A stretch of 47,322 nt of DNA from an uncultured Caulobacteraceae bacterium (lineage in GTDB: Bacteria; Pseudomonadota; Alphaproteobacteria; Caulobacterales; Caulobacteraceae). Within the stretch, counting starts at the first letter, position 1, and the number at the start of each line of letters is the position of its first letter. The stretch lies in the NCBI GenBank assembly GCA_903870555.1, contig CAIQDO010000057.1, positions 1 through 47,322 on the forward strand. Reading direction: 5' to 3'. The notes beneath the pieces were generated by a model, which saw only the letters and a list, made by a program, of their open reading frames with translations, made no database searches and was not told the DNA's origin. The translations under genes and the position numbers were made by a program. Below are positions 1 through 12,013 of the stretch, piece after piece.

Positions 1-244
1 CCCAGTCGGAGTGGAAGGTCCCGACGTTGATGAACGCGGCCAGTTCGACGGTGAACCGGGCCGGCCAGCCGCCCCAGACGACCTCGGCGAAGGTAACCCA
101 GCCGAGGGCGCAGGCGACGAAAAGCAGGCCGGTGGTGATGGCCATCGACGGGATGTCGCCGATCTTCTTGCCGAACAGGCCGACGATCAGGGCGCCCAGC
201 AGCGGGGCGAAGACGAGCAGGGTTACGAGGAGTTGGGGGGACAT
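1..244 (-). CDS. nuoL: NADH-quinone oxidoreductase subunit L, N-terminal fragment (truncated at window edge)
   Basis: Reverse translation from ATG at 244: MSPQLLVTLLVFAPLLGALIVGLFGKKIGDIPSMAITTGLLFVACALGWVTFAEVVWGGWPARF...; hydrophobic, directly follows nuoK. Confidence 0.85.
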   Translation of the reverse strand, partial: MSPQLLVTLLVFAPLLGALIVGLFGKKIGDIPSMAITTGLLFVACALGWVTFAEVVWGGWPARFTVELAAFINVGTFHSDW

Positions 245-246
245 CC

Positions 247-555
247 TCAGCCTTTCATGACCGAGACGTCGTCGACGGCGATGTCGCCGCGCCAACGGAA
301 GAAGGTGACCAGGATGGCCAGGCCAACGGCCGCCTCGGCGGCGGCGACGGTGAGGACAAACAGGGCGAAGATCTGCCCGACCACGTCGTGCAGATAGACC
401 GAGAAGCTGACGAGGTTGATGTTGACCGCCAGCAGGATCAGCTCGATCGACATCAGGATGACAATGACGTTCTTGCGGTTCACGAAGATGCCGAGCACGC
501 CGATGGTGAACAGGATCGCCGCGACGACAAGGTAGTGGATCAGGCCGATGGTCAT
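247..555 (-). CDS. nuoK: NADH-quinone oxidoreductase subunit K
   Basis: 102 aa; [49 protein letters not shown] is typical NuoK. Confidence 0.97.
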   Translation of the reverse strand: MTIGLIHYLVVAAILFTIGVLGIFVNRKNVIVILMSIELILLAVNINLVSFSVYLHDVVGQIFALFVLTVAAAEAAVGLAILVTFFRWRGDIAVDDVSVMKG

Positions 556-1169
556 TCGTCGATCCCTTCGCCGGACTTGATGGAGACGATGCGCATGCCC
601 GAGGCGGTGTTGCGGGCCGTCTGGCGGCCGACGTCCTGGCGCTTGACGCCCTCGCGATGCTTCAGGGTCAGGACGATGGCGCCGATCATGGCCACCAGCA
701 GCACGAGCCCCGCGGTCTGGAAGAAGTAGACATAGTCGGTGTAGAGCACCCGGCCGATCGCCTCGGCGTTGGTCACCGAGGCGACGTTGGCGGCGGGGCC
801 GGTCGAGTTGGCCGCCGCGCCCGAGTTGGCGACGCTTTTGGCGACGAAGATCATCTCCACGGTCAGGACCCCAGCGACGACCGCCCCGATGGGCAGGTAG
901 CGGGCGAAGCCCTGGCGCAGCGCAGTGAAGTCGACGTCGAGCATCATGACGACGAACAGGAACAACACCGCCACAGCGCCGACGTAGACGACGACCAGGA
1001 TCATGGCGAGGAACTCCGCCCCCATCAGGACGAACAGCCCGGCGGCGGAGAAGAAGGCGGTGATCAGGAACAGGACCGAGTGAACGGGGTTCCTGGCCGT
1101 TATCACGGCGAGACCTGACACCACGGTTGTCGCCGCGAGCAGGTAAAAGGCTATCGCCTGTAGGAACAT
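552..1169 (-). CDS. nuoJ: NADH-quinone oxidoreductase subunit J
   Basis: 205 aa; NuoJ-like ([54 protein letters not shown]); overlaps nuoK by 4 bp. Confidence 0.97.
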   Translation of the reverse strand: MFLQAIAFYLLAATTVVSGLAVITARNPVHSVLFLITAFFSAAGLFVLMGAEFLAMILVVVYVGAVAVLFLFVVMMLDVDFTALRQGFARYLPIGAVVAGVLTVEMIFVAKSVANSGAAANSTGPAANVASVTNAEAIGRVLYTDYVYFFQTAGLVLLVAMIGAIVLTLKHREGVKRQDVGRQTARNTASGMRIVSIKSGEGIDE

Positions 1170-1213
1170 GAGGCCGTCAATACTCCGTCAAGGCGCGGGA
1201 CCCCGCGCCGTTG

Positions 1214-1705
1214 TTACCGATAGGGGGCGTCCAATTCCAGATTCCTGGCGATTTCACGTTCCCAGCGATCGCCGTTTTCGAGCAGTCGCTGTTTGTCGTA
1301 ATAAAGTTCTTCCCGCGTCTCGACGACGAACTCGACGTTCGGCCCCTCGACAATAGCATCCACCGGGCAGGCTTCCTGGCACAGGCCGCAGTAGATGCAC
1401 TTGACCATGTCGATGTCGTAGCGCGTCGTCCGGCGCGACCCGTCTTCACGGGGTTCGGCCTCGATAGTGATGGCCTGGGCGGGGCAGATGGCCTCGCACA
1501 GCTTGCAGGCGATGCAGCGCTCTTCGCCGTTGGGATAGCGGCGCAGGGCGTGCTCGCCCCGGAACCGGGGCGACTGGATGTTGCGCTCGTTGGGGTAGAG
1601 CACCGTCGACTTGGGGCTCACCAGATATTTCAAGCCGAGGCCGAAGGCGCCGACGAAATCCATGAGCGCCGCGCCGCGGATGGCCTGACCTATGCGTTGG
1701 AACAT
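1214..1705 (-). CDS. nuoI: NADH-quinone oxidoreductase subunit I (2x 4Fe-4S)
   Basis: 163 aa; [17 protein letters not shown] and [21 protein letters not shown] motifs. Confidence 0.98.
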   Translation of the reverse strand: MFQRIGQAIRGAALMDFVGAFGLGLKYLVSPKSTVLYPNERNIQSPRFRGEHALRRYPNGEERCIACKLCEAICPAQAITIEAEPREDGSRRTTRYDIDMVKCIYCGLCQEACPVDAIVEGPNVEFVVETREELYYDKQRLLENGDRWEREIARNLELDAPYR

Positions 1706-1710
1706 CGCCG

Positions 1711-1941
1711 CTACCTCGCCCTACCAATCACGCACTCGTAGTCCGACAGATTCTGACCGCCGTACTCCTTCCGCAGGTGGATCTTGCCACCCTTGGCCCC
1801 GCACTGCTCCGTCGAGGCCTTCAGCCGGTCGTAGGTCGCCGGGCCGGTTTCCAGGCCGTAGGACAAATCCGTTACACCCACGCAGCCCGAGGCGGCGAGA
1901 GCCGAGACAATCACCCCAAGGCTGGCGACGCGGACGCTCAT
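1711..1941 (-). CDS. small exported/possible lipoprotein of unknown function inserted in the nuo operon
   Basis: From internal ATG at 1941: [76 protein letters not shown]; signal-like N-terminus with Cys; start overlaps nuoH stop (ATGA). Confidence 0.75.
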   Translation of the reverse strand: MSVRVASLGVIVSALAASGCVGVTDLSYGLETGPATYDRLKASTEQCGAKGGKIHLRKEYGGQNLSDYECVIGRAR

Positions 1942-3005
1942 GCGGCAGGCCCAAACACCCGCCAGGCGCTGATGGCCACGACGGCCACCAGGGAGGTGGG
2001 CAGGAAAACCTTCCACCCCAGACGCATCAGCTGGTCATAGCGGTAGCGGGGCACGATCGCCTTCACCATCGCGAACAGGAAGAAGAAGAAGATGATCTTC
2101 CCGAAGAACCACATGAACCCAAAGAAGCTGGCCGCTGTCGCCGGCCAGGCGGCAAGGAACGGCGTCGGGAACGGCGCCTGCCACCCACCGAAGAACAGCA
2201 CGGTGATCAGCCCGCACATCAGCACGATGTTGGCGTATTCGCCGATCATGAATAGCAGGTAGGGCGTGGAAGAGTATTCCACCTGATAGCCGGCTACCAG
2301 TTCAGATTCCGCCTCGGGAAGGTCGAAGGGCGGCCGGTTGGTCTCGGCCAGGGCCGAGATGAAGAAGATCACCATCATCGGGAACATCACCAGGGCGGCG
2401 GGCAACTGGCGCAGTCCCCCTCCCCCAAGCACGTTCCAGTTCCAGAAACCGCCGGCCTGCTTCTCGACGATGGTCTGAAGATTCAGCGAGCCGCTGAGCA
2501 GGATGACGGTGATGATCACGAAGCCGATCGACACCTCATAGGACACCATCTGGGCCGCCGAGCGGAGGCTGCCCAGGAACGGGTACTTCGAGTTCGAGGC
2601 CCAGCCGCCCATGATGATGCCGTAGACGCCCAGCGACGAAACGGCGAACAGGTAGAGGATGCCGACGTTGATGTTGGCCACCACCCAGCCCGGCGCGAGC
2701 GGCATCACCGCCCAGGCCCCGAACCCGAGGGTGAAGCTGATCAGGGGCGCCAGGATGAAAACCACCTTGTCGGCGCCATCGGGGATGACGATTTCCTTCA
2801 GCACGAACTTCAGGAAATCCGCGAAGGACTGGAACAGGCCGAAGGGGCCGACCACGTTGGGGCCTTTGCGCATCATCACGCCGGCCCAGACCTTGCGGTC
2901 ACCCCACAGCAGGAACGCCAGGGAAATCAAGATCCACACCAGCACAGCCGCGATCTGGCCGACAGTGATAATGGTCCAGCCGAGGGGAGACGCCCAATCG
3001 ATCAT
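1938..3005 (-). CDS. nuoH: NADH-quinone oxidoreductase subunit H
   Basis: 355 aa; NuoH motifs ([56 protein letters not shown]). Confidence 0.98.
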   Translation of the reverse strand: MIDWASPLGWTIITVGQIAAVLVWILISLAFLLWGDRKVWAGVMMRKGPNVVGPFGLFQSFADFLKFVLKEIVIPDGADKVVFILAPLISFTLGFGAWAVMPLAPGWVVANINVGILYLFAVSSLGVYGIIMGGWASNSKYPFLGSLRSAAQMVSYEVSIGFVIITVILLSGSLNLQTIVEKQAGGFWNWNVLGGGGLRQLPAALVMFPMMVIFFISALAETNRPPFDLPEAESELVAGYQVEYSSTPYLLFMIGEYANIVLMCGLITVLFFGGWQAPFPTPFLAAWPATAASFFGFMWFFGKIIFFFFLFAMVKAIVPRYRYDQLMRLGWKVFLPTSLVAVVAISAWRVFGPAA

Positions 3006-3012
3006 GATGGCC

Positions 3013-5070
3013 CTACTCCGCCGCTAACTTCAGGCCCGTCGACAGGGCCGCGCATTCGGCCATGGTCACGCTGGCCCTGGCGATGGGATTGGTGAGATGG
3101 AAAGCCCCGACGGAGCTGGCGAACGGCGCATCCGACAGGGCGCCGGCGACGCCGAGAGCGGCGAGATCGAGCGCGGTCGGGGTCGAACCCGGCGCGTAGT
3201 CGAGCTGACCGAAGGTCGGATGCTCGGCGAAGAGCTTCGCGCGCAGCTGCTCGAGCGTGTCGTAAGGCAGCCGATGGCCGAGCAGGTCGGACAGGGCGCG
3301 GAAGATCGACCAGTCCTCCTTGGCCTCGCCCTTGGGAAACACCGCCCGTTCGCCGCGCTGAACCCGGCCCTCGGTGTTGGCGTAGAGGCCGTTCTTCTCG
3401 GTGTAGGCGGCGCCGGGCAGGATGACGTCGGCGCGGTGGGCCCCGGCGTCGCCGTGGGTGCCAAGATAGATGACAAAGGCGTCCGTCTGACTCAGGTCCA
3501 GTTCGTCGGCGCCGAGAAGCACCAGCACGTCGAGCGCGCCCTTGGCGGTCATCTCGGTCGCGGACTTGCCGCCGGGGGCCGGGGTGAAGCCAAGATCCAG
3601 GCCGCCGACACGGGCGGCGGCGGTATGCAGCACGTTCCAGCCGTTCCAGCCTTCGCGCACCACGCCGACAGCGGCGCCGAGGGAGGCCACGGCCGCAAGG
3701 ACCGCCTGGCTGTCGGACCGGGTCAGGGCGCCCTGGCCAACGATGATGGCCGGGCGCTTGGCGCCCTTGAGAGCGTCCGCGAACGACGAACCGCCGGCGG
3801 CGAGTTCCGCGATCGCTGACGGACCGGCGCCGAGATGGTCGTAGCGGTAGGTCAGGTCCGCCGCTTCGCCGATCACGCCGACGCGGGCCTTGCCGGCCAT
3901 CCACAGCTTGCGGATTCGGGCATTGAGGACCGGCGCCTCAAGGCGGGGATTGGTCCCGACCAGCAGGATGACGTCGGCCTGTTCGAGGCCTTCGATGGTG
4001 CTGTTGAACAGCCAGCTTTCCCGCGGGCCCGAACCGAGGACCAGACCGTCCTGGCGGCAGTCGAGGGACGCGACGCCGAGCGCCGCGAACAGGTCCTTGG
4101 CGGCCTTCATCGATTCGATGTCCTGCAGGTCGCCGGCGATGACGCCAATGCGGTCGGCCGCGGTCGCCTCCAGGCGCGCAGTGACGGCAGCGAAGGCTTC
4201 ACCCCAGCTCGCCGGCTTCAGGCGGCCGTCCCGGCGAACCATCGGCCGATCAAGTCGCTGGCGGGCGAGGCCGTCGCAGGCGTAGCGGGTCTTGTCGCTG
4301 ATCCACTCTTCGTTGACCGCGTCGTTGACGCGCGGAAGGACGCGCAGCACGGCCGGGCCGCGGGCGTCGACCCGGATGGCGCTGCCGAGGGCGTCCATGA
4401 CATCGACGGTCTCGGTCTTGGTCAGTTCCCAGGGACGGGCGTTGTAGGCGTAGGGCCGAGAGGTCAAGGCGCCGACCGGGCACAGGTCGATGACATTGGC
4501 GGACAGTTCGCTGGCTACCGCCTTGTCGAGGTAGGTGGTGATTTCGACGTCCTCGCCGCGCGAGATCAGACCGATGTCCGGAACCCCGGCGATCTCGGTG
4601 ATGAAGCGGACGCAGCGCGTGCATTGGATGCAGCGGGTCATCGCCGTCTTGATCAGCGGACCCATGTGCTTTTCTTCGACGGCGCGCTTGTTCTCGGCGT
4701 AGCGCGTCTCGTCCCGGCCATAGCCGACCGACTGGTCCTGCAGGTCGCACTCGCCGCCCTGGTCGCAGATCGGGCAATCGAGGGGGTGGTTGATCAGCAG
4801 GAATTCCATCACGCCCTTGCGGGCCTTCTGGACCATCGGCGAGTCAGTGATGATCTCCTGGCCGTCGGCGGCCGGCAGGGCGCAGGACGCCTGGGGCTTC
4901 GGCGGGCCGGGCTTCACCTCGACCAGGCACATCCGGCAGTTGCCGGCGATCGACAGGCGCTCGTGGTAGCAGAACCGCGGGATCTCCTGGCCGGCCAATT
5001 CGGCGACCTGGAGAACCGTCATGCCGTTCTCGAACTCGACCTCGACACCGTTTACCTTGGCTTTGGGCAT
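3013..5070 (-). CDS. nuoG: NADH-quinone oxidoreductase subunit G
   Basis: 685 aa; N-terminal 2Fe-2S ([19 protein letters not shown]), [20 protein letters not shown], molybdopterin-like domain. Confidence 0.98.
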   Translation of the reverse strand: MPKAKVNGVEVEFENGMTVLQVAELAGQEIPRFCYHERLSIAGNCRMCLVEVKPGPPKPQASCALPAADGQEIITDSPMVQKARKGVMEFLLINHPLDCPICDQGGECDLQDQSVGYGRDETRYAENKRAVEEKHMGPLIKTAMTRCIQCTRCVRFITEIAGVPDIGLISRGEDVEITTYLDKAVASELSANVIDLCPVGALTSRPYAYNARPWELTKTETVDVMDALGSAIRVDARGPAVLRVLPRVNDAVNEEWISDKTRYACDGLARQRLDRPMVRRDGRLKPASWGEAFAAVTARLEATAADRIGVIAGDLQDIESMKAAKDLFAALGVASLDCRQDGLVLGSGPRESWLFNSTIEGLEQADVILLVGTNPRLEAPVLNARIRKLWMAGKARVGVIGEAADLTYRYDHLGAGPSAIAELAAGGSSFADALKGAKRPAIIVGQGALTRSDSQAVLAAVASLGAAVGVVREGWNGWNVLHTAAARVGGLDLGFTPAPGGKSATEMTAKGALDVLVLLGADELDLSQTDAFVIYLGTHGDAGAHRADVILPGAAYTEKNGLYANTEGRVQRGERAVFPKGEAKEDWSIFRALSDLLGHRLPYDTLEQLRAKLFAEHPTFGQLDYAPGSTPTALDLAALGVAGALSDAPFASSVGAFHLTNPIARASVTMAECAALSTGLKLAAE

Positions 5071-5081
5071 GGGTTTGGACC

Positions 5082-5291
5082 TCAGATCGACTGATCGACC
5101 AGATCGAGTCGCTTCTCGATCCGGTCCAAACGCGCTTCCACCCGATCGATCCGCCGGTTCACGCCGGCCAAACTTTCTTCAACATGGGTCATACGCACTT
5201 TCAAATCCTGGACATCGTCGACCACGCGATCGAGCTTGATGTCGATGCGCCGAAGCAATTGGAGAACGAGGTTGTCGGGTTCGTCGGCCAT
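5082..5291 (-). CDS. small predicted coiled-coil protein between nuoG and nuoF
   Basis: 69 aa; heptad-like LLRRIDIKLDRVVDDVQDLKVRMTHVEESLAGVNRRIDRVEARLDRIEKRLDLVDQ. Confidence 0.75.
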   Translation of the reverse strand: MADEPDNLVLQLLRRIDIKLDRVVDDVQDLKVRMTHVEESLAGVNRRIDRVEARLDRIEKRLDLVDQSI

Positions 5292-5312
5292 GGCGAGGGG
5301 GGCGATACGCCC

Positions 5313-6629
5313 CTACTCCGCCGCGATCAAGGTCGCGCCGGGCACATTGGCCCGGCGGCTGCGGTAGTTCGCAATTCGCTGTTCGATCTCCGGCCGGAAG
5401 TGACGGAACAGGCCCTGGATCGGCCAGGCCGCCGCGTCGCCGAGGCCGCAGATGGTGTGGCCTTCAACCTGGCTTGCGACATCCAGCAGCATGTCGATTT
5501 CCTTCGGATCGGCCTCGCCCGTGACCATCCGCTCCATGATCCGCCACATCCAGCCGGTGCCCTCGCGGCAAGGCGTGCATTGGCCGCAGCTCTCATGTTT
5601 GTAGAAGTAGGACAGACGGGCGATGGCGGCGACGATGTCGCAGTCTTTGTCCATCACGATCATGGCGGCGGTGCCAAGACCGGATTTGCGCGCGCCGAGA
5701 TCGTCGAAGTCCATCAGAGCCACCTCGGCCTCCTCGGCCGGGATCATCCGCACAGACGAGCCGCCGGGTATCACGGCCTTGAGGTTTCCCCAGCCGCCAC
5801 GGACGCCGCCGAAGTGGTCGTCGATCAGCTGGCGTAGCGGGATCGACATCGCCTCCTCGACCACGCCCGGCTTGTTGATGTGTCCGGACGCGCTCATCAG
5901 CTTGGTGCCGGAATTCTTCGGCCGGCCGAAGCCGAGGAACCACTCCGCGCCCCGGCGCAGGATCTCGGGGGTGACCGCGATCGATTCAACGTTGTTGACG
6001 GTGGTGGGGCAGCCGTAGACGCCTGCGCCCGCCGGGAAGGGCGGCTTCAGCCGCGGCTGACCCTTCTTGCCCTCCAGGCTCTCCAGCAGCGCCATTTCGT
6101 CGCCGCAGATATAGGCCCCGCCGCCATGGGTGACGCGGATGTTGCAGTCCCAGCCGTGGATGTTGTCCTTCCCGATCAGCCGGGCCTGGGCCGCCTCGAT
6201 CAGCGCCGCTTCCAGCCGCTCCCGTTCATGAACATATTCGCCGCGGATGTAGATGAAGCAGTCGTGGGCGCGGATGGCGTAGGACGCCACCAGGCAACCC
6301 TCGATCAGGCGGTGGGGATCATTGCGCATGATCTCCCGGTCCTTGCAGGTGCCCGGCTCCGACTCGTCGGCGTTGACGACCAGATAGTGAGGCCGATCGC
6401 CGATCGCCTTGGGCATGAAGGTCCACTTCAACCCGGTCGGGAATCCCGCGCCTCCACGGCCGCGAAGGCTCGACGCCTTGATCTGATCGCAGATCCATTC
6501 CGGCGTCTGGGACAGCATGTCGGCGGTCCCGTTCCAGACGCCCCGCGCCCGGGCTCCTTCAAGCCGCCAGTCGTACCGACCATAGAGGTTGGTGAAGATG
6601 CGGTCCTTGTCTTCCAGAATGCCGACCAT
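5313..6629 (-). CDS. nuoF: NADH-quinone oxidoreductase subunit F
   Basis: 438 aa; [28 protein letters not shown] motifs. Confidence 0.98.
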   Translation of the reverse strand: MVGILEDKDRIFTNLYGRYDWRLEGARARGVWNGTADMLSQTPEWICDQIKASSLRGRGGAGFPTGLKWTFMPKAIGDRPHYLVVNADESEPGTCKDREIMRNDPHRLIEGCLVASYAIRAHDCFIYIRGEYVHERERLEAALIEAAQARLIGKDNIHGWDCNIRVTHGGGAYICGDEMALLESLEGKKGQPRLKPPFPAGAGVYGCPTTVNNVESIAVTPEILRRGAEWFLGFGRPKNSGTKLMSASGHINKPGVVEEAMSIPLRQLIDDHFGGVRGGWGNLKAVIPGGSSVRMIPAEEAEVALMDFDDLGARKSGLGTAAMIVMDKDCDIVAAIARLSYFYKHESCGQCTPCREGTGWMWRIMERMVTGEADPKEIDMLLDVASQVEGHTICGLGDAAAWPIQGLFRHFRPEIEQRIANYRSRRANVPGATLIAAE

Positions 6630-6631
6630 GA

Positions 6632-6856
6632 TTAACTCTTCACCTCGCCAGCGTTGATCCGGGCGCGGGCGTCGGCCGCGCGCCGGATCATCGACAGAAG
6701 AAACAGGCCCCAGCCGAACACGATGGTTGAGACCCCGACATAGACCAGCCAGGCCGGCGCACCGGCCGCGTAGCGGCCGGAAATCATCACCAGCGCCCCA
6801 ACGAGGCAGGCGATGAAACCCGCGTTGCGGGTCGCGAGATGACCGTCGCCGCTCAT
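6632..6856 (-). CDS. small membrane protein between nuoF and nuoE, unknown function
   Basis: 74 aa with two predicted TM stretches ([37 protein letters not shown]); overlaps nuoE stop by 4 bp. Confidence 0.75.
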   Translation of the reverse strand: MSGDGHLATRNAGFIACLVGALVMISGRYAAGAPAWLVYVGVSTIVFGWGLFLLSMIRRAADARARINAGEVKS

Positions 6857-7518
6857 TCCGCGGTTGCCGGCGCGGGCAGATTGGGCAGGCTGAGGGGCTT
6901 CGCGCGCGACCCGTCGTAGAGGGACGGATCGGTCAGGGTGAGCGGATCTCCGACCGGCGCCGATCCCTGCCGCCCGATCGCGGAGCCCGGCGCGGGCGCA
7001 TCGCCCGCGGCGAAACGGTCGACGATCCCGGCCAGCGACTCCGGAGTCAGGTCTTCATGGTAATAGTCGTTAATGGCGGCCATTGGCGCATTGGCGCAGG
7101 CCCCCAGGCACTCGACCTCCTCCCAGGAGAACTTCCCGTCTGCCGAGCAATGATCCTTCGGCCCGATCTTATCGGACAGCACGGCCTTCAGGGCGTTGGC
7201 CCCGCGCAGCATGCAGGGCGTGGTGCCGCACAGCTGGACGTGCGCCACCGTTCCGACCGGCGTGAGCTGGAACATGGTGTAGAAGGTGGCGATCTCCAGC
7301 ACCCGGATCACTGGCATCGACAGAAGGCCGGCGACGACGCGAAGGGCGGGCTCGCATACCCAGCCCTCCTGCTTCTGAACCAGCCAAAGCAGCGGGATGA
7401 CCGCGGACTGTTGACGTCCGGCCGGGAACTTGGCGATCCACCAGTCGGCCTTCTCGCGCGCCTCCTGGCTGAAGGCGAAGCTGGCGGGCTGGTTCTTGGC
7501 GAGACGGCGAACACTCAA
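6853..7518 (-). CDS. nuoE: NADH-quinone oxidoreductase subunit E
   Basis: 221 aa; thioredoxin-like 2Fe-2S fold: [14 protein letters not shown] ... [11 protein letters not shown]. Confidence 0.97.
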   Translation of the reverse strand: MSVRRLAKNQPASFAFSQEAREKADWWIAKFPAGRQQSAVIPLLWLVQKQEGWVCEPALRVVAGLLSMPVIRVLEIATFYTMFQLTPVGTVAHVQLCGTTPCMLRGANALKAVLSDKIGPKDHCSADGKFSWEEVECLGACANAPMAAINDYYHEDLTPESLAGIVDRFAAGDAPAPGSAIGRQGSAPVGDPLTLTDPSLYDGSRAKPLSLPNLPAPATAE

Positions 7519-8747
7519 CGGTCGATCTCCCCGAACACGATATCCAGCGACCCGAGAACGGCGCTGACGTCGGCCAACATGTGGCCTCGGTTCATCCAGT
7601 CCATCGCCGAAAGGTGGGCGAAGCTCGGCGCGCGGATCTTGCAGCGGTAGGGTTTGTTGGTCCCATCAGCGACCAGATAGACGCCGAACTCACCCTTCGG
7701 CGCTTCGACCGCGGCATAGACCTCGCCGGCCGGAACGTGGAAGCCCTCGCTGTAGAGCTTGAAGTGGTGGATCAGGGCTTCCATCGAACGCTTCATCTCG
7801 CCGCGGCGGGGCGGCGAGACCTTGTGGTCGTCCGACAGCACCAGGCCGGGCGTCTTTCGCAGCCGTTCGATACATTGGCGCATGATGCGCACCGACTGGC
7901 GCATCTCTTCCATCCGGCAAAGGTAGCGATCGTAACAGTCGCTGTTCAGGCCGAGCGGAATGTCGAATTCCAGCTCGTCATAACATTCGTAGGGCTGGTT
8001 GCGTCGCAGGTCCCACGCCACGCCTGCGCCCCGCAGCATCACGCCGGTGAACCCCCAGGCCAGAGCCTCGTCCTTGCTGACGACCCCGATGTCGACGTTC
8101 CGCTGCTTGAAGATACGGTTGCCCGTGATCAGCGTCTCGATATCGTCAAGCAGTTTCGGGAACGTGCCGCACCACCGTTCGATGTCATCGACCAGGGCGT
8201 CCGGCAGATCCTGGCGCACGCCGCCGGGGCGGAAATAGTTGGCGTGCATCCGGGCGCCCGAGGCGCGCTCGTAGAACACCATCAGCTTCTCGCGTTCCTC
8301 GAATCCCCAGCAGATCGGGGTGAGCGCGCCGACATCCATCGCCTGGGTGGTGATGTTCAGCAGATGATTCAAAATCCGCCCGATCTCGCAGTAGAGCACC
8401 CGGATCAGCTGGCCCCTGATGGGTACCTCAAGGCCGATCATCCGCTCGATGGCGATGACAAAGGCATGCTCCTGATTCATCGGCGCCACATAGTCGAGCC
8501 GATCGAAATAGGGCGTGTTCTGCGTATAGGGCCGCGCCTCAATCAGCTTCTCGGTGCCGCGGTGGAGAAGGCCGATATGGGGATCGACCCGCTCGACCAG
8601 TTCGCCGTCAAGTTCGAGAATCAAGCGGAGCACGCCATGGGCGGCGGGATGCTGAGGGCCGAAGTTCAGGCTGAACTTGCGGACCGGCGTTTCCTCGGTG
8701 TGAGCCACGGTGTCAGAGGCAGGGACCAGATCGTGGGCGAGGGTCAT
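7515..8747 (-). CDS. nuoD: NADH-quinone oxidoreductase subunit D
   Basis: 410 aa; [22 protein letters not shown] ... [14 protein letters not shown]. Confidence 0.98.
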   Translation of the reverse strand: MTLAHDLVPASDTVAHTEETPVRKFSLNFGPQHPAAHGVLRLILELDGELVERVDPHIGLLHRGTEKLIEARPYTQNTPYFDRLDYVAPMNQEHAFVIAIERMIGLEVPIRGQLIRVLYCEIGRILNHLLNITTQAMDVGALTPICWGFEEREKLMVFYERASGARMHANYFRPGGVRQDLPDALVDDIERWCGTFPKLLDDIETLITGNRIFKQRNVDIGVVSKDEALAWGFTGVMLRGAGVAWDLRRNQPYECYDELEFDIPLGLNSDCYDRYLCRMEEMRQSVRIMRQCIERLRKTPGLVLSDDHKVSPPRRGEMKRSMEALIHHFKLYSEGFHVPAGEVYAAVEAPKGEFGVYLVADGTNKPYRCKIRAPSFAHLSAMDWMNRGHMLADVSAVLGSLDIVFGEIDR

Positions 8748-9364
8748 TTGGCCGTCTCCGCTTTCTCGTCGCCAGGAAGGGCGTAGTCCGCGCCTTCCCA
8801 GGGCGACAGGAAGTCCCAGTTGCGGAATTCCACGGCCTTCACTGGCTCGTAGACAACTCGTTTGAGTTCGTCGTCATAGCGAACCTCCACATAGCCGCTC
8901 ATCGGGAAGTCCTTGCGCAGCGGATAGCCGTGGAAACCGTAGTCCGTCAGCAGACGCCGCAGATCGGGATGGCCCGAGAAAAACACCCCAAACATGTCGA
9001 AGGTCTCGCGCTCGAACCACTCGGCGCCGGGATGCACGCCAACAACGGAGGCGACGGGGGTATCCTCGTCGGTCTGAATCTTCACCCGGATGCGGTGGTT
9101 CTTCACCATCGACAGCAGATGATAGACCACATCGAACCGCTGCGGTCGCTGAGGATAGTCGACGCCGCAGATATCGATCAGCTGGTGAAAGCGCAGAGCC
9201 GGATCGTCGCGCAGATAAGTCAGCACCTCGACGATCACGCCGACGCGAGCCGTCACCGTCAGTTCGCCAAAGGCGACCGAGAAACCGTCGATCAGGCCAG
9301 CCGAACCGGCCACCACAGTCTGTCCCAGAGTCTCAAGGGCCTCATCGGACATTCGCCAGGTCAT
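8744..9364 (-). CDS. nuoC: NADH-quinone oxidoreductase subunit C
   Basis: Real start likely [14 protein letters not shown] at 9364, not the long ORF start at 9535 that overlaps nuo[38 protein letters not shown]. Confidence 0.95.
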   Translation of the reverse strand: MTWRMSDEALETLGQTVVAGSAGLIDGFSVAFGELTVTARVGVIVEVLTYLRDDPALRFHQLIDICGVDYPQRPQRFDVVYHLLSMVKNHRIRVKIQTDEDTPVASVVGVHPGAEWFERETFDMFGVFFSGHPDLRRLLTDYGFHGYPLRKDFPMSGYVEVRYDDELKRVVYEPVKAVEFRNWDFLSPWEGADYALPGDEKAETAK

Positions 9365-9374
9365 TTGGGACTCC

Positions 9375-9947
9375 TCACCGCTCGATGGTGCCGGTGCGGC
9401 GAATTTTCTTCTGCAGCTGCAGGAGGCCGTAGACCAGCGCTTCGGCCGTCGGCGGGCAACCCGGCACATAGATGTCGACCGGGACAATGCGGTCGCAACC
9501 ACGGACCACCGAATAGCTGAAATAGTAGTAGCCACCGCCGTTGGCGCAGCTGCCCATGGAAATAACGTAACGGGGCTCCGGCATCTGGTCGTAGACCTTG
9601 CGCATGGCCGGGGCCATCTTGTTGGTCAGGGTGCCGGCGACGATCATCAAATCCGACTGACGGGGACTGCCACGCGGGGCGGTGCCGAACCGCTCAATGT
9701 CGAAGCGCGGGTTGGCCGCCTGCATCATCTCGATCGCGCAACAGGCGAGGCCGAAGCTCATGAACATCAGCGAACCCGTGCGGGCCCAGGTGATCAGATC
9801 GTCCGCAGCGGCCAGGACGAAGCCCTTGTCGGCGAGTTGGCCGGTGATGCCGTCGAAATAGGGGTCGTGCAGTTTCGGATCATAGCCCTGAACGCTGGAA
9901 CGCGCTCCGGCCAGGGCGGGAGGACCGCCAGGAACGACTACTCCCAT
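9375..9947 (-). CDS. nuoB: NADH-quinone oxidoreductase subunit B
   Basis: Internal start [14 protein letters not shown] at 9947; [12 protein letters not shown] ... [10 protein letters not shown] ... [19 protein letters not shown]. Confidence 0.96.
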   Translation of the reverse strand: MGVVVPGGPPALAGARSSVQGYDPKLHDPYFDGITGQLADKGFVLAAADDLITWARTGSLMFMSFGLACCAIEMMQAANPRFDIERFGTAPRGSPRQSDLMIVAGTLTNKMAPAMRKVYDQMPEPRYVISMGSCANGGGYYYFSYSVVRGCDRIVPVDIYVPGCPPTAEALVYGLLQLQKKIRRTGTIER

Positions 9948-10315
9948 TCCAGGGCTCCCTTTTTCCACTCGTAGATGAAGCCGACGGTCAGCACGCCCAG
10001 GAAGCTCATCATGCTCCAGAATGCGAACTGGCCGGCGGCGTGCGGCAGCTTCATCAGGGCGACAGCCCAGGGGAAGAGGAACGCCACTTCCAGGTCGAAA
10101 ATGATGAACAGGATCGACACCAGATAGAAGCGCACGTCGAACTTCATGCGGGCGTCGTCGAAGGCGTTGAAGCCGCATTCGTAAGAGGAAAGCTTTTCGG
10201 GGTCGGGCGCCTTCGGCGCCACGATCGCCGCGGCGACAATGAAGGCGACCCCCAGGACGGCGGCGATGCCGAGGAAAATCACGATGGGCAGATACTGCAA
10301 CAGGAACGCGTTCAT
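9938..10315 (-). CDS. nuoA: NADH-quinone oxidoreductase subunit A
   Basis: 125 aa; [42 protein letters not shown]. Confidence 0.98.
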   Translation of the reverse strand: MNAFLLQYLPIVIFLGIAAVLGVAFIVAAAIVAPKAPDPEKLSSYECGFNAFDDARMKFDVRFYLVSILFIIFDLEVAFLFPWAVALMKLPHAAGQFAFWSMMSFLGVLTVGFIYEWKKGALEWE

Positions 10316-10487
10316 TGGCCGCCTTTGGGGTGGATGCGCGCGCTTCTAGCGCAAGGGCGCCCGCGGTTCAAACCATGTCGCGTGCGCGATGTGTCGCTAT
10401 TCGCGTGAACGCGGCGGTTGACTGAATCGGGCCCGGGCCCTATCAGGCTGCCTCTCGCTTCCACCGGCCCCTCGGGCCAAGGAATAT

Positions 10488-10564
<77 letters not shown>

Positions 10565-10621
10565 TTTCACGAATTCCTCGCCCGACGAGGCGTCCTGTGA
10601 GGCGCCGATAGCTCCCCTCGC

Positions 10622-11536
10622 CTAATTGGCGGGCGTTCGTCGGACCGGCAGCGGCACATTGCACACATCGATGCGGCCCGCGGGGACCTTGTACCAGTCG
10701 TCCCGACGGAATCGCCGGTTCTGAACCACGGCGGCGAAAGTGGCGCTGTCGGTGCGCAGAACCTGAAATCCGGGCCTTTCACCGGGAGGAAGGTCGGAGG
10801 CGAGCTTTACGGCGGCGATGGTGATTCGCTCTGGGGGCGTCTGATAAAAGCCCATTTCCCCGTGACCGCGTGGCAGGGACGAGAGGATCTCCATCCCGTC
10901 GATCACCCGCCCAAGCAGGGTGACGTTACGGTCGAGCTGTCGTGGCGACTGACCGATCACGGCGTAGAGTTCAGCGCCGCCCCCCGAGTCGGGATCGATG
11001 GCCCTGCCCGCGCCGACCATGCCGTAGCAATGGGTGAGCCAGGTCAGTCCCGTCTTCGGATCCCGGGCGGCCGGGAAGTCGCCGGCAAACCCTGTCTTGG
11101 CGGCATAGGTGTCGGGATCCGGGAGGGCGACAAACGGTTCGCCCGCCGCGTAACGCCGGTCGAACTCGGCCTTCAGGCGAAGCCTGCCCTCGCCAGTGGA
11201 ATGAGAGGAATCGGCATCGCCCCACTGGGCCACATAGTCGTCCTGCGCCCGCACCACCGACAGTCCGTCGAAAAAGCCCGCCCTGGCGAGTCGCTTGACA
11301 TTCATCACGTGGTTTGGCGCGAATTGCGGGGCCAGTTCGATAACCACCCGACCTTTTGGCAGGGTCATCACCAGGAGTTCCGCCGGATCGACGGCCCGCC
11401 AATCACCCGGCGGCGAAGAATCGAGAATCTGAGCCAGGCTGGGCGCGCCCGCGCTTGCGGCGGATCCGAACGCCAGAACGATCATGTTGGCGGCTAACGC
11501 CATACCCCGTCCAACTCGCGTGGTCACAGTTCGCAT
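10622..11536 (-). CDS. cyclophilin-type peptidyl-prolyl cis-trans isomerase, exported
   Basis: [51 protein letters not shown]; likely start [29 protein letters not shown] at 11536. Confidence 0.85.
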   Translation of the reverse strand: MRTVTTRVGRGMALAANMIVLAFGSAASAGAPSLAQILDSSPPGDWRAVDPAELLVMTLPKGRVVIELAPQFAPNHVMNVKRLARAGFFDGLSVVRAQDDYVAQWGDADSSHSTGEGRLRLKAEFDRRYAAGEPFVALPDPDTYAAKTGFAGDFPAARDPKTGLTWLTHCYGMVGAGRAIDPDSGGGAELYAVIGQSPRQLDRNVTLLGRVIDGMEILSSLPRGHGEMGFYQTPPERITIAAVKLASDLPPGERPGFQVLRTDSATFAAVVQNRRFRRDDWYKVPAGRIDVCNVPLPVRRTPAN

Positions 11537-11612
11537 GCGCGTCCCCCATCGGCTGTTGCTAGAGTGGGTCAAAGGCGGGGCCTCGTCCACCGCCCGAAAG
11601 GAGGAATGACCC

Positions 11613-11978
11613 GTGATCAAACTGACCTTCGCCCTGGTGCGGCGCCCCGAGCTAACCCTTGAGGCCTTCCAGGCCTATTGGTTCGAGACCCATGCGCCGC
11701 TGGTGGCCAGCGTGCGGGACGTCCTGCGCATTCGCCGCTATGTCCAACTTCACAGCGCCTCGCCCGAGATCTCCGCCGACATCCGCCGCTCGCGCAACGC
11801 GCCGGAGCCTTTTGACGGGGTGGCGCAGCTATGGTTCGACAGCTTCGAGGATCTGGCCGCCAGCGCAACCGACCCGGAGGCGGCCAAGGCGGGCCGGATG
11901 TTGCTGGAAGACGAACGCAAGTTCATCGATCTGGAAAAATCACCGTTGTGGTGGGGCGAGGAGAAGGTCATTTTCTGA
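11613..11978 (+). CDS. EthD-domain-like protein
   Basis: 121 aa; GTG start; MIKLTFALVRRPELTLEAFQAYWFETHAPLVASV, typical EthD dimeric alpha-beta barrel opening. Confidence 0.8.
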   Translation: MIKLTFALVRRPELTLEAFQAYWFETHAPLVASVRDVLRIRRYVQLHSASPEISADIRRSRNAPEPFDGVAQLWFDSFEDLAASATDPEAAKAGRMLLEDERKFIDLEKSPLWWGEEKVIF

Positions 11979-12013
11979 CGACCCGGGCGCCAAACCGGGC
12001 GGGAGACCAACCG

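Noticed and set aside
3835-5094. 419-aa plus-strand ORF antisense to nuoG
   Set aside because: Shadow ORF opposite a well-supported gene; no domain signature.
3007-5325. Repeated CCTACTCCGCCGC at 3' ends of nuoG and nuoF
   Set aside because: Explained by both proteins ending in AAE plus stop-proximal coincidence; not a repeat element.
7581-8786. 401-aa plus-strand ORF antisense to nuoD
   Set aside because: Shadow ORF of a conserved gene.
10429-10440. GGGCCCGGGCCC palindrome upstream of tRNA-Asp
   Set aside because: Short palindrome expected in high-GC DNA; no link to a known site or hairpin with T-tract.
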